The notes: generated by a model not told the origin, from the sequence alone. A DNA stretch of 64,000 nt from Castellaniella hirudinis_A (GCF_047468865.1 NZ_JBLGTV010000010.1:1-64000); one strand, 5' to 3'. Counted from the first letter of the stretch, positions 46,270 through 55,580 are shown. Program-made: numbers and translations.

Positions 46270-46341
46270 CAAAAGCCCGCCCGCGCACCGCCGCCAGCGC
46301 GCCCGCACCCGCCGGCCTTGGCCCTGGTCATCGGCCGCCGC

Positions 46342-46752
46342 TCATTCATGCGCGGATTCCCGGACGGCCGCCGCCCGGCGCCGATCCAGGCGGCGCCTGG
46401 CCTCGTGGCGAATCAGGAGGATTTCAGCGGCGGCAAGCACCAGCAATATCCCCAACCTGGGCCATTGCAGCCCAGGCGAAAGAAAATACGCAGCCACCAT
46501 GCCGCACCCCACGATGGCCAGCCCAATGCAAAACACCGGCGTGGGCACACCCAGCACCGTCCGTTGTTTTTCCACATCCCGGAACGACGCCACGAAGGTC
46601 CCCATCAACAAAAACACAAGGGATAAGGGCAGATAGGCAACGACCCCATGACCCAGCACCGTCACCAGAAAACGCGTCGGAAAAAAATATATGGCCGCGC
46701 AAAGCAGCAGCAGTGCCCCATAAAAACGAAGCCGGTACCCATAGACAAGCAT
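46342..46752 (-). CDS. Small integral membrane protein, four predicted TM helices
   Basis: 136 residues: hydrophobic segments at about 7-26 (FYGALLLLCAAIYFFP), 29-53 (VVAYLPLSLVFLLMGTFVAS), 63-83 and 90-108 (LGILLVLAAAEILL), ending in a highly basic tail (RRRLDRRRAA). ATG 46752 follows the only reasonable start; upstream codons overlap the peptidase promoter. I recognise no family. It reads divergent from the S9 peptidase. Confidence 0.7.
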   Translation of the reverse strand: MLVYGYRLRFYGALLLLCAAIYFFPTRFLVTVLGHGVVAYLPLSLVFLLMGTFVASFRDVEKQRTVLGVPTPVFCIGLAIVGCGMVAAYFLSPGLQWPRLGILLVLAAAEILLIRHEARRRLDRRRAAAVRESAHE

Positions 46753-46829
46753 GATTCGCCCTTGTGCGGATTTTCCCTGTGTTGCCCGCCGCTGCGCCAA
46801 CGCGGCGCGCCCATTCGCGGGTTGCGACT

Positions 46830-48944
46830 ATGATGACCCACATGATGAAGCCATCCGCCCAGTTTAATCCCCCGCTGTCTCCGGCGCCCAAGGCGTCCCG
46901 CAAGGCCTTGGTGCGCAAGCAACTCGGGCGCGAACGCACCGACGCCTATGCCTGGATGCAATACATCCCGGCATCGGGCACCCGGACACTGGACGGGCTG
47001 CCGCCCGACCTGCGGGCGCATCTGCAGGCAGAAATGCGCTATGCCGCCCACGTCCTGGCGCCGCAGCAAGCCGATGCCCGATGGTTTCTCGACCGCCTGT
47101 CGGATCGGCCGCCCGCTGCCGCCGCGCCGCCAGCGGCGGCCGCCACGGCCGGCGGCTGGCGCTACCGCTGCGACCGGCCCGCCGGCGGGTCGCACCGCCG
47201 GTTCTCCCGCGTCGACAGCCAAGGCCGGGCGCAGCCGCTGCTGGACGAAGCCGAGCGCGCCCGCGGGCACGCGTACTATCGCGCCACCGACCACCAGCCC
47301 AGCCCCGATGACCGCTATTTCATCTGGGCCGAGGACATCATCGGCAACGACCGCCACCGCCTCTGCCTGCTGGATATCGCCACGGACCGCATCCGCACCC
47401 TGGTCGAATCCGATGCCTACGGCTATGGCGGCTTTGTTTTTTCGCCCTCGTCGCGGTTCTTGTTCTGGATCTGGCGCGACACACATAATCGCCCCACGCG
47501 CCTGTACCGCACCGGCACAGCGGACGGCGATACCGTGCTTCTGTACGAAGAAAGCGATCCCGCGATTTTCATGCAGGTGGCGCGCAGCGCCGCCGGCGGT
47601 TTCATCCTGCTGACGCTGGCCGGCCCCGATACGGGCGAAGTCCGGTTGATTGCCGCGGACGCGGAAACGGCCCCGCCCCGCGTGGTGCGGCCCCGCGTGC
47701 GCGGCATCCGCTACGACATCGACGAATGGAACGGGCGCTTGCTGATGGTGACCAATGCTGACGGCGCCTTCGACCGCAAACTGCTCTGCCTGGACCCGCA
47801 AACCTGCGCGGTTCAGGCCGAACTGGTGCCGCACCGCCCCGGGACGCCGATCATTGCCGTGCACCCATTTGCCGCTGCGCTGGTGCGCCTTGAACGGCAC
47901 GGCACGCTGCACCGCCTGGTGGTCATGCGCCCAGACGGGCAGGAAACCGTCATCGCCTTCGACGACCCCGCCTACAGCCTGGCCCTGGCGCCCGCGCAAC
48001 CCTACGCCGCCAGGCAGATCCGCGTCACGCACCAGACCCCGGCCGCCCCGATCCGCTGGCTGGATATCGACCTGGCCAGCGGCCACTGCCATGAAACCGG
48101 GCGGGCGGCGCCGGGCCGTTTCGACCCCGCCCGCTATCGGCTTGAACGCCTTCACGCCATCGCCCCGGACGGCGCACAGATCCCGCTGACGGTGCTGTCC
48201 CGCAAAGACACGCCGGCGGACACGCCGCTGCCCGTGCTGCTGACCGGATACGGCGCCTATGGCATTGCCAACGAACCGCTGTTTTCCTGGCCGGCGGCCG
48301 TGCTGGTCGACGCGGGCTTTCGCTACGCCATCGCGCACGTGCGCGGCGGCTCGGAAAAGGGCTGGCGCTGGTATCAGGACGGATGCCGGGAAAAAAAATG
48401 CAATTCCATGGCCGATTTCATCGCCTGCGCACGCCACCTGCTGGACATCGGCTACGCCGCCCCCGGCCGGATCGTGGCGCACGGCGTGTCGGCGGGCGGC
48501 CTGCTGGTCTGCGCCGCCATGAACCAGGCCCCCGAACTCTGGGCGGGCGTGATCGCGCAAGTGCCTTTTGTCGACATGCTCAACACCCTGAGCGACGCCG
48601 ACCACCCGCTGGTGCCGCTGCTGCGGCCCGACTGGGGCGACCCGCTTGCCGACCCGCAAGCCTACGACAGCATCGCCGCCATTTCTCCTTACGAAAACGT
48701 CAAGCCTGCGGCCTATCCGCCGCTGCTGTGCACGGCGGGCCTGAAAGACGACCGCGTCCCCTATTGGGAACCCGCCAAATTGATTGCCAACATCCGCCAC
48801 CGAACAAGCGGCAAGCAGCCCGCGATCCTGCTTCTGAATCCCGACAGCGGCCATCAGGAAAGCGACGATCAAGATCAGGTCTTCGCCTCGACAGCCTTGT
48901 TGTGGGCATTCGCCTGCCGGTGCGCGGCAGTGTCCGTGGGCTGA
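46830..48944 (+). CDS. S9 family prolyl oligopeptidase (oligopeptidase B-like)
   Basis: 704-residue serine peptidase with an N-terminal beta-propeller and a C-terminal alpha/beta-hydrolase domain. The nucleophile is in HGVSAGGLLVCAAMN (GxSxGG), the catalytic Asp in GLKDDRVPYWEPAK, and the His in PDSGHQES. The segment LTGYGAYGIANEPLFS and AHVRGGSEKGWRWYQDG matches oligopeptidase B. It would cut short peptides after basic residues if it is a true PtrB. The start is uncertain among clustered ATGs (46830, 46833, 46842); the frame extends to 46764. Confidence 0.88.
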   Translation: MMTHMMKPSAQFNPPLSPAPKASRKALVRKQLGRERTDAYAWMQYIPASGTRTLDGLPPDLRAHLQAEMRYAAHVLAPQQADARWFLDRLSDRPPAAAAPPAAAATAGGWRYRCDRPAGGSHRRFSRVDSQGRAQPLLDEAERARGHAYYRATDHQPSPDDRYFIWAEDIIGNDRHRLCLLDIATDRIRTLVESDAYGYGGFVFSPSSRFLFWIWRDTHNRPTRLYRTGTADGDTVLLYEESDPAIFMQVARSAAGGFILLTLAGPDTGEVRLIAADAETAPPRVVRPRVRGIRYDIDEWNGRLLMVTNADGAFDRKLLCLDPQTCAVQAELVPHRPGTPIIAVHPFAAALVRLERHGTLHRLVVMRPDGQETVIAFDDPAYSLALAPAQPYAARQIRVTHQTPAAPIRWLDIDLASGHCHETGRAAPGRFDPARYRLERLHAIAPDGAQIPLTVLSRKDTPADTPLPVLLTGYGAYGIANEPLFSWPAAVLVDAGFRYAIAHVRGGSEKGWRWYQDGCREKKCNSMADFIACARHLLDIGYAAPGRIVAHGVSAGGLLVCAAMNQAPELWAGVIAQVPFVDMLNTLSDADHPLVPLLRPDWGDPLADPQAYDSIAAISPYENVKPAAYPPLLCTAGLKDDRVPYWEPAKLIANIRHRTSGKQPAILLLNPDSGHQESDDQDQVFASTALLWAFACRCAAVSVG

Positions 48945-48950
48945 ACCCGC

Positions 48951-50252
48951 TCAAGCCCCCGCCAGCGGTCGGCCCGCCGCCCGTCCTTGCCGAAAGGCCC
49001 CGGCGGCGCAGACGGCGGACAAGGCCAGGGCGGGCACGGCCACCGCAACAATGGCATCCAGCAGGCGCTGGCTGAACCAGTAGTCCGACACCATCCCGGC
49101 GAGCAAAGGCCCCGTCGCGCTGAAAACCGACACGACAAAGCTCCATAATGCGAAAACCCGCGCCCGCAGCGGGGCCGGCGCCAGATCCTGCAGCATGGTG
49201 GGCACCAGGGCATTGGCCGTGCAGGTCATGAACAGAAATCCCCCCGCCACCACCAGGGCCCAATCCAGCGTCTGCACCATGGCCATCAACAGCATGGCGG
49301 GCAAGGCCAGCAACACCGACAGCCCCATGATCAGAGGCCGGACGGCCTGGCCGAAAGCGCGGCCCAGCCACCGATCCAGCAAGCCCGCCACCGGCAGGCA
49401 GCCCACGCTGGTCACCAGGATGATGATGCCGATGGCGTAGCCGATAGCGGCGGGATCGGCGCTGAACCGGCGTTCCAGCGCGAGTGTCAGCAACTGATTC
49501 AGCGCCTGTACCGCAATCATCAAACACCCGGCCACCCCGACGAACAAGCCGATGGCGCGCCGTTGCCGCGACAGAAAATGGCGCAGCGACGCGCCGGCGG
49601 CGGCCGCTGCCGCCCCGGCGCGCCGCGCGGGATCGGCGGTCGCCAGGCCCAGCAGAAGCAAAGGCAGTCCGGCCAGGGAGAGCAGCAAGAACCCTTTGCG
49701 CCAAGGCTCCAGCGGCCCGGCATACACCGCATCGGCGGCGGCCAGGATCGCGCCGCTGAAATAAAAGCCGCCACTGGCCCCCGCCGCCATCAGGGCGGCA
49801 AAGCCCAGATTCGCCGCGACCCGGTGGCGTTCGGGCGCGAGGTCGGGAATCATGGAATACACTAGCGGCACCATGGCGAACTCGGCAATTCCCGCCGTCG
49901 AGCGCCCCAGGAAAAAAACAGGAAAATTCGGGGCCAGCCCGCTGATCGCCATCAGCGCCGACGAGGCGGCAATCAGGCACAGCAGCATGCGTTTGCGCGA
50001 AAACTGATCGCCAAAGCGCGCCAGTGGAATGGCCAGGGCGCTGCCGACCAGCACCCCCGCCAAGCCCTGCAAAGCGCCGATGGCGGTGTCGCTGACCTGA
50101 AAGCTGCGCTGGATGGCCGAGAGCGACACGGCCTGCACGCCGATGTCCACCAATTGCAGCCCGGCGGCCACCCCCAGGAAGACCACCGTCAGCAGCCCTT
50201 GCAGCGTCCAGGCGGCGGGCGCCTGGACAGGGGCCGCGTCCGCTACGGCCAT
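48951..50252 (-). CDS. MFS transporter, probably siderophore-linked
   Basis: 433-residue major-facilitator permease with twelve predicted TM helices. Motif A-like ARFGDQFSRKRMLLCL lies between TM2 and TM3, with GRSTAGIAEFAMVPLVYSM in the first half and a symmetric second half starting near residue 225. It begins 4 bp after the stop of the TonB-dependent receptor gene, so both share a transcript. By context it may move a siderophore or its degradation product across the inner membrane; the substrate is inferred only. Confidence 0.87.
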   Translation of the reverse strand: MAVADAAPVQAPAAWTLQGLLTVVFLGVAAGLQLVDIGVQAVSLSAIQRSFQVSDTAIGALQGLAGVLVGSALAIPLARFGDQFSRKRMLLCLIAASSALMAISGLAPNFPVFFLGRSTAGIAEFAMVPLVYSMIPDLAPERHRVAANLGFAALMAAGASGGFYFSGAILAAADAVYAGPLEPWRKGFLLLSLAGLPLLLLGLATADPARRAGAAAAAAGASLRHFLSRQRRAIGLFVGVAGCLMIAVQALNQLLTLALERRFSADPAAIGYAIGIIILVTSVGCLPVAGLLDRWLGRAFGQAVRPLIMGLSVLLALPAMLLMAMVQTLDWALVVAGGFLFMTCTANALVPTMLQDLAPAPLRARVFALWSFVVSVFSATGPLLAGMVSDYWFSQRLLDAIVAVAVPALALSAVCAAGAFRQGRAAGRPLAGA

Positions 50253-50256
50253 CGCG

Positions 50257-52371
50257 TTACTGCCATTGATATTGCAGTTGAGCGTCCACCACCCTGCCGC
50301 TGCCGTAGTAGCAATAGAAGTCGCAACCGCTGATGTAGGTCCGGTCGGTCAGGTTGCGCGCATTGATCTGGAAAGCCCAGCGGCGATCAATCTGGTAGCG
50401 CGCCATGGCGTCCAGCATGGTATAGCCCGGGATGCTGTCACCGGAATAATACTGCTGGTCTTCGGTCGGGCCGTTATAGCGCACCCCCGCGGCCAGCGTC
50501 AGGCCGGCGCCTTGCGGCAGGCTGAAGCGGTGGCTGACCCACAGGCTGGCTTGATTTTTGGGGATCAGAGGCGTGCGGATGGTTTCACCGCCGTTGACAT
50601 CCTGACGGGAGTGATTGTAGGTATAAGCCACCTTCATCGTCGTATTTTCGGTGACCTTGAAATCGCCCTGCAGTTCCACCCCCCGGTTGGTGCGCTTGCC
50701 GCTTTGGGTCTGGATATTGGACGAATCGGCGACCAAGGCGTTCTGTTCTTCGATATCGAAGTAGGCCAGCGTGATGGTTCCATCCAGCCAATCGGGCTCC
50801 AGCTTGATGCCGGCTTCCTTCTGCTTGCCGACATACGGCAGGTAGGCGTTGCCGCGCGCATCCACGCCGGGCAGCGGCTTGAAGGATTCGGAATAGCTGA
50901 GGTAAGGCGAAACCCCGTAGTCGCTGATGTACATCACGCCCACATTCACGCTGGTGTGGCTGGCGTCATAGCCCGCATCCGCACCGCTGATCAGGCCATC
51001 GCCCCAGGCGTGGTCACGCCGCGCGCCGGCATTGAAGTTCCAGTGCGAGCCCAGGCGCAGCTGGGTAGAGGCATATACGCCCACCTGCCGGGTATTCAGA
51101 TCATAGGGGGTTGCCGACACCGGGAAATCCTTGCCATACACCGGCGAGAACATGTCCAGGTTGGGGGCCAGGCCGAAGCCGTTGTTCTGACCGCTGGTAT
51201 CGGATTTCAGATAGTCGAAGCCCACGGCGGGCAATAGTTCCACCGAGTCGCCCAGGCGCACCTTGCCCGCGATGCGGTTGTCGATGTAATGGTTTCGCGT
51301 ACTGCCGTCCGTATAGGTATAACCGCGCAGCAGTTCCCGGTCGCCATCCGACCCATACGCGAACACATTGTGTTGATCCAGGCTCAGGCGGGTGAACTTG
51401 TAGTTTTGCGTGTACGTCCAATCATCCGAGAACTGATGGCGAAACAGCCAGCCCGCCGCGACCTGGGTGCGCTTGAGCTGATCGAAACTGGGTTCGCCCG
51501 CATTCAACCGGCGGCTGATCTTGCCATAAGGCGTGTCGATGATCGTGCCATAGCCCGGCAGGAAGCCGTTGGTGGGCACCCCGTCTTCGTGCTGAACGCT
51601 GGCCAGCAGCGTCAGCGACGTGCGGTCGCTGAAGTCGAACGTCACGCTGGGAGCCAGGTAGTAGCTTTTCATGTTCGTGTCGTGCTGCATACCGTCGGCG
51701 CGGCGCGCCTGGGCGACGAGCCGGTAATAGACATTGCCGGCCTCGTTGGCGACCCCGTTGTAATCCAGGCCAAGCCCCGCCCGGGTGCCCGTGCCGCCTT
51801 CCAGATTCATCCGCAGGGATTCTTGCTTGTGGGGCCGCTTGGTGACGAGGTTGACCACCCCGCCGGTCTCGGAGGCCCCATACACCAGGGAATCGGGCCC
51901 CTTGAGCACCTCGATGGATTCCAGCCCGAAGACCTCGGATTTCCAGACAAAATAGCCGTTGGGCGTGGTCGGCGTGCCGTCCAGCGCCATGGACGCATCA
52001 AACCCCCGGATCTTGAACCAATCCACTTTGTTGTCCGGCCCGAAGGGCTCGCTCAGGATGCCGGCCTGGTATTGCAGCGCCTCGTCCAGCTTGCGGGCGT
52101 CCAGCGCCTCGATGTCCTGCTGGCTGATCACGGCGCTGGAGTTCGGGGCGTAGAAATCCAGACTCTGCAAATCCCCCACCGTGCCGACCACGGTGACCGC
52201 ACTGAGCTCGGCCACCCCCGGCGCATTCGCGTTCGAGGCCGCGCCATCGGACGGCATGCCGCCGCCCGCCGCATCGGCCGTCTGCCCATGCGCGGGCGGC
52301 GACAGCAACAGCGCCACGCACCAGCCCGCCGCAATTCCCCTGAAGATTGGTGTATGGATTTGTTTTAGCAC
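50257..52371 (-). CDS. TonB-dependent siderophore receptor
   Basis: 704-residue outer-membrane receptor. Signal peptide (GWCVALLLSPPAHG) to about residue 29, then a TonB-box-like ELSAVTVVGT. The plug domain follows (about 70-190: QYQAGILSEPFG, FKIRGFDASMALDG, EVLKGPDSLVYGASETGGVVNLVTKRP), then a 22-strand barrel ending in LQYQWQ with the terminal aromatic one residue in. The plug's SLVYG/GGVVN signature and size match the FhuA/FoxA siderophore class. A Fur-box-like site lies about 150 bp upstream. The downstream MFS gene is 4 bp away. Confidence 0.92.
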   Translation of the reverse strand: MLKQIHTPIFRGIAAGWCVALLLSPPAHGQTADAAGGGMPSDGAASNANAPGVAELSAVTVVGTVGDLQSLDFYAPNSSAVISQQDIEALDARKLDEALQYQAGILSEPFGPDNKVDWFKIRGFDASMALDGTPTTPNGYFVWKSEVFGLESIEVLKGPDSLVYGASETGGVVNLVTKRPHKQESLRMNLEGGTGTRAGLGLDYNGVANEAGNVYYRLVAQARRADGMQHDTNMKSYYLAPSVTFDFSDRTSLTLLASVQHEDGVPTNGFLPGYGTIIDTPYGKISRRLNAGEPSFDQLKRTQVAAGWLFRHQFSDDWTYTQNYKFTRLSLDQHNVFAYGSDGDRELLRGYTYTDGSTRNHYIDNRIAGKVRLGDSVELLPAVGFDYLKSDTSGQNNGFGLAPNLDMFSPVYGKDFPVSATPYDLNTRQVGVYASTQLRLGSHWNFNAGARRDHAWGDGLISGADAGYDASHTSVNVGVMYISDYGVSPYLSYSESFKPLPGVDARGNAYLPYVGKQKEAGIKLEPDWLDGTITLAYFDIEEQNALVADSSNIQTQSGKRTNRGVELQGDFKVTENTTMKVAYTYNHSRQDVNGGETIRTPLIPKNQASLWVSHRFSLPQGAGLTLAAGVRYNGPTEDQQYYSGDSIPGYTMLDAMARYQIDRRWAFQINARNLTDRTYISGCDFYCYYGSGRVVDAQLQYQWQ

Positions 52372-52517
52372 GCCGCCTCCGTGAGATGCCGATTGAAATG
52401 CGCGTGACGAAGCAGATGCCTGGCAACAAGCATCCGCGCATTGAAAGTATCCATGCGATTTTTTCCCCCTGCCGATGATGGACGGGCCAGCCCGAAATGA
52501 TCGGAGAATTTTAGACG

Positions 52518-52534
52518 GAAATAGTTCTCATTTC
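52518..52534 (-). promoter_or_regulatory. Fur-box-like site upstream of the siderophore receptor
   Basis: GAAATAGTTCTCATTTC is an imperfect dyad resembling the GATAATGATAATCATTATC Fur consensus at its arms and AAT/ATT core. It lies in the receptor's upstream region in an AT-rich patch, 147 bp before the start. Iron control is expected for such a receptor, but this site is an eye match only. Confidence 0.5.
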
Positions 52535-52548
52535 AAGAAAATAGTCAC

Positions 52549-52571
52549 AAAAAAACCGCCGTGAGCGGCGG
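52549..52571 (-). terminator. Rho-independent terminator of the LysR gene
   Basis: On the minus strand, stem CCGCCG/CGGCGG (52566-52571 with 52556-52561, loop of 4) is followed by seven T (complement of 52549-52555). It begins 2 bp after the lysR-type gene's stop and separates it from the siderophore receptor unit. Confidence 0.85.
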
Positions 52572-52572
52572 A

Positions 52573-53487
52573 TCACTCCCCCTGCTCAACCCATTGCGCA
52601 AAACCATCGGCCAGGCTGTCGATAAGCCTGCGCACCGCCGCGCGCTGGCCGCTGCGGCTGGCATAGGCCAGTTGGACGACACCGGGCGGCGGGGCCCAAT
52701 CCGGCAGCACGATCCGCAGCCGGCCGCTGGCCAACGCATCGCGCAGCATCAGGCGCGGCAGCACGGCGCAGCCCACCCCATCCGTGGCCGCGCACAGCAG
52801 CACGCTCATGTCGTCGACCACCAGCCTGGGATCATGCCGGTATTCAATCTGCCGGCCGTCGGCATGGCGCAGGCACCAAGCCCGGGCCTCCGGCGAATTG
52901 CCCAGGCCCAGCGTGGGCAGCGCGCGCAGATCCTCGGGCGCGGACAAAGGCGGCGCGCCCGCCAGCAGCGCAGGCGCAGCAGCCAGCACATGCTCGCTGG
53001 GCGCCAGCAGACGCACCACTTCATCCTGCGGCAAGACGGCGTCGGGCGCGCGGACGCGCAGCACCAGATCGACGCCATCCTGCCAGACATCGACGTTGCG
53101 GTTGGTCGCTTCGATCTGCAGCTGCACCTGCGGCCAGGCCTTGGCGAAGGCGGACAGCAGCGGCCCCACCACCGCGTGCAGCAGCGCCGGCGGACAGGCC
53201 AGACGCACACGCCCACGCGGCTCATGTATTTGCTCATGCGCCAGCGTGTGCACCGCCTCGGCTTCGGCCAGCATGGCGCACGCATGCTGCACGACCTGCT
53301 GGCCCACCGATGTCAGTGCAAAACGGCGCGTGCTGCGTTGCGCCAAGCGCACGCCCAACCGAGACTCCAGTTCGGCCATCCGCCGGCTGAGTTTGGATTT
53401 CGGGATGCCGCTGGCGCGTTCGGCGGCGGCAAAACCGCCGTGTTCCGCCACCAACGCGAAATACGCCAGATCGTCGAGATTTTGCAT
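52573..53487 (-). CDS. LysR-family transcriptional regulator
   Basis: 304-residue LTTR. The N-terminal winged HTH reads LDDLAYFALVAEHGGFAAAERASG then IPKSKLSRRMAELESRLGVRL, followed by a periplasmic-binding-protein-like effector domain (about 90-300). The start at 53487 begins MQNLDDLAYF, the standard LTTR N-terminus; 24 upstream codons are excluded. It is divergent from a glutathionyl-hydroquinone reductase and a quinone reductase gene, which it probably controls in response to quinones or related electrophiles. Confidence 0.92.
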   Translation of the reverse strand: MQNLDDLAYFALVAEHGGFAAAERASGIPKSKLSRRMAELESRLGVRLAQRSTRRFALTSVGQQVVQHACAMLAEAEAVHTLAHEQIHEPRGRVRLACPPALLHAVVGPLLSAFAKAWPQVQLQIEATNRNVDVWQDGVDLVLRVRAPDAVLPQDEVVRLLAPSEHVLAAAPALLAGAPPLSAPEDLRALPTLGLGNSPEARAWCLRHADGRQIEYRHDPRLVVDDMSVLLCAATDGVGCAVLPRLMLRDALASGRLRIVLPDWAPPPGVVQLAYASRSGQRAAVRRLIDSLADGFAQWVEQGE

Positions 53488-53652
53488 GCTGATCCGATCA
53501 GAGGAAAAACCAGAAAGGCACATCATCCTATTTTCAGGACAGTATAGGTATTTTTCCACTATTGCTCATTCTTTGTCCCAAGTCCATCATAAATACCATG
53601 ACTTAGACACCAGGAACCCTGACCGGATTCGGCCAGGAAAGGGACACACACC

Positions 53653-54657
53653 ATGGGATTATTGATAGACGGCCAGTGGCACGACCAGTGGTACGACACC
53701 CGCAGCACCGGCGGGCGTTTTGAACGCAAGGCCAGCCAGTACCGCAGCTGGATCACGCCCGACGGCAGCGCCGGCCCAAGCGGCGACGCCGGCTTCAAGG
53801 CCGAACCGGGCCGCTACCACCTGGTCGTATCATACGCCTGCCCTTGGGCGCACCGCACCTTGATCATGCGCGCCTGGAAAGGGTTGGAACCGCATATCGG
53901 CGTTTCGTCCGTGCACCCGTTGATGCTGGAAAACGGCTGGGAATTCCGCACGGGCTTTGCCGCCGCCAGTGGCGACCCGCTGTACGGTCTGGACAGGCTG
54001 TACCAGCTTTACCAAAAAGCCGACCCGCACTATACCGGCCGCGTCACGGTGCCGGTGCTATGGGACACACAGCGCCAAACCATTGTCAACAACGAATCCT
54101 CGGAGATCATCCGCATGCTGGGCAGCGCCTTCGACGGCGTCGGGGCACGGCCCGGCGACTACTACCCGGCCGACCTGCGCACATCCATCGACGCCGTGAA
54201 CGCGCTGGTGTACGCCAACGTGAACAACGGGGTCTACCGCGCCGGGTTCGCCACCACCCAGGCCGCCTACGACGAAGCGGCGACGGCGCTGTTCGATACG
54301 CTGGACATGCTGGAACAGCGCCTGGGCCAGGGCCGATACCTGCTGGGCAACGTACTGACAGAGGCCGACCTGCGCCTGTGGACCACGCTGCTGCGCTTCG
54401 ACGCGGTATACGCCACGCACTTCAAGTGCGACAGAAAACGCATCGCCGACTATCCGAACCTGTCGGGCCTGTTGCGCGACATCCACCAGATGCCCGGCGT
54501 CGCCGACACCGTGCACATGGATCACATCCGCCATCACTATTTCCGCAGCCACCCCGGCATCAACCCGCACGGCATTGTCCCCATCGGCCCTCGGCAAGAC
54601 TTTTCCGCGCCGCACGGGCGCGAACGGCTGGGCCCCTGCGTCATCCGTGGCGCCTGA
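53653..54657 (+). CDS. Glutathionyl-hydroquinone reductase (Xi-class GST)
   Basis: 334-residue YqjG/PcpF-type enzyme reducing glutathionyl-hydroquinones with GSH. The catalytic Cys is in SYACPWAHRTLIMRAWKGL. GRVTVPVLWDTQRQTIVNNESSEIIRML forms the rest of the thioredoxin-like GSH site, and the helical C-domain has NNGVYRAGFATTQAAYDEA, VLTEADLRLWTTLLRFDAVY and HFKCDRKRI. AGGAAAGGG precedes the ATG. Followed 51 bp later by a WrbA-like quinone reductase, suggesting a quinone-detoxification pair. Confidence 0.95.
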   Translation: MGLLIDGQWHDQWYDTRSTGGRFERKASQYRSWITPDGSAGPSGDAGFKAEPGRYHLVVSYACPWAHRTLIMRAWKGLEPHIGVSSVHPLMLENGWEFRTGFAAASGDPLYGLDRLYQLYQKADPHYTGRVTVPVLWDTQRQTIVNNESSEIIRMLGSAFDGVGARPGDYYPADLRTSIDAVNALVYANVNNGVYRAGFATTQAAYDEAATALFDTLDMLEQRLGQGRYLLGNVLTEADLRLWTTLLRFDAVYATHFKCDRKRIADYPNLSGLLRDIHQMPGVADTVHMDHIRHHYFRSHPGINPHGIVPIGPRQDFSAPHGRERLGPCVIRGA

Positions 54658-54708
54658 GCGCCGACAGCCATCCCCGATCCCCGTTTTCAACCCCCAAGGA
54701 GAACCCGC

Positions 54709-55302
54709 ATGAGCAAGGTCAAACTGGCCATCGTTTACTACAGTGCCTACGGCACCAACCACGCCATGGCGGAGGCCGCCGCCCAGGCCGCCGAGCAAGC
54801 TGGCGCCGAAGTGCGCCTGCGCAAGGTGCGCGAAACCGCGCCTGCCGACGTTGTGAAATCGGTGCCGGCCTGGCACGATCAGGCCGAGAGAACCGCGCAT
54901 ATCCCGGAAGCCGCACCCGAAGACCTAGTCTGGGCCAACGCCTTCTTGTTCAGCGCCCCCACACGCTTCGGCACAGTGGCCAGCCAGTTGCGCGCCTTCA
55001 TCGACACGCTGGGCCCCGCATGGCAACAAGGTCACCTGGGCAACAAGGCCGTCAGCGCCATGACCAGCGCGCAAAACACACACGGCGGCCAGGAATCGAC
55101 CCTGAATGGCCTGTACACCACCTTCATGCACTGGGGCAGCATTATCGTCCCGCCCGGTTACGCCGACCCAGTGATCTTCGCCTCCGGCGGCAATCCCTAC
55201 GGGGCCAGCGCCACCATGGGCGACGTCAACGACGCGGTGCTGGCCTCGGTGCGCTTCCAGACCCGGCGGCTGGTCGAGTTCGCCGGAAAAATCGCAGCGT
55301 AA
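54709..55302 (+). CDS. WrbA-like NAD(P)H:quinone oxidoreductase
   Basis: 197-residue flavodoxin-fold protein reducing quinones by two electrons via FMN. The FMN phosphate loop is YYSAYGTNHAMAEAAA; other anchors are SAPTRFGTVASQLRAFIDT, SAQNTHGGQESTL and HWGSIIVPPGY. A strong AAGGAG lies 7 nt upstream of the ATG. Same strand as, and just downstream of, the glutathionyl-hydroquinone reductase. Confidence 0.93.
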   Translation: MSKVKLAIVYYSAYGTNHAMAEAAAQAAEQAGAEVRLRKVRETAPADVVKSVPAWHDQAERTAHIPEAAPEDLVWANAFLFSAPTRFGTVASQLRAFIDTLGPAWQQGHLGNKAVSAMTSAQNTHGGQESTLNGLYTTFMHWGSIIVPPGYADPVIFASGGNPYGASATMGDVNDAVLASVRFQTRRLVEFAGKIAA

Positions 55303-55333
55303 GGCCCTGCCGGCGCATGGCGCCGTGGGCGAA

Positions 55334-55435
55334 CCGTATGCGCCGCACGGTACTCAGCGAGGTGCCTATGCGCTGCGCCAGGTCTTCCTGGCTCAGGCGG
55401 CGTGTGCGGCGTGCCGTCGAGATGTCCTGGCCAAA
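55334..55435 (-). pseudogene. Relic of a HipB-like helix-turn-helix protein
   Basis: In one minus-strand frame the stretch FGQDISTARRTRRLSQEDLA then QRIGTSLSTVRRI reads like the N-terminal Xre/HipB HTH (positions about 55435-55334). Upstream and downstream in that frame the sequence is senseless. It abuts, in a different frame, an integrase-arm relic at 55437, so the two are fragments brought together by deletion. No functional product is expected. Confidence 0.6.
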
Positions 55436-55436
55436 A

Positions 55437-55580
55437 CGCGCGGGCATCCTTGAGCGAAAGCGCGGGATAGACGCCCAGGATGAAACGTCCGCGCCTTCCG
55501 ACCCATGAATAACGGAAATGCCATGCCTTGGAGCCGATGGCGGAAACGTAGCGTGAAAGGCCGTCGAAGTTAAACGCCTC
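55437..55580 (-). pseudogene. Relic of a tyrosine integrase arm-binding domain (DUF4102-like)
   Basis: The translation EAFNFDGLSRYVSAIGSKAW then HFRYSWVGRRGRFILGVYPA and LSLKDARA is a good match by eye to the N-terminal arm-DNA-binding domain of phage/ICE integrases (pattern ...GS-K-WRFRY...LGVYP-VSL-DAR). It starts and stops abruptly: the domain's first residues and the whole SAM-like and catalytic domains are missing. It marks a former integrated element next to tRNA-Gly. Confidence 0.65.

Noticed and set aside
46662..48872. 736-codon minus-strand ORF opposite the S9 peptidase
   Set aside because: The plus-strand frame carries the complete Ser-Asp-His triad; the antisense frame has none.
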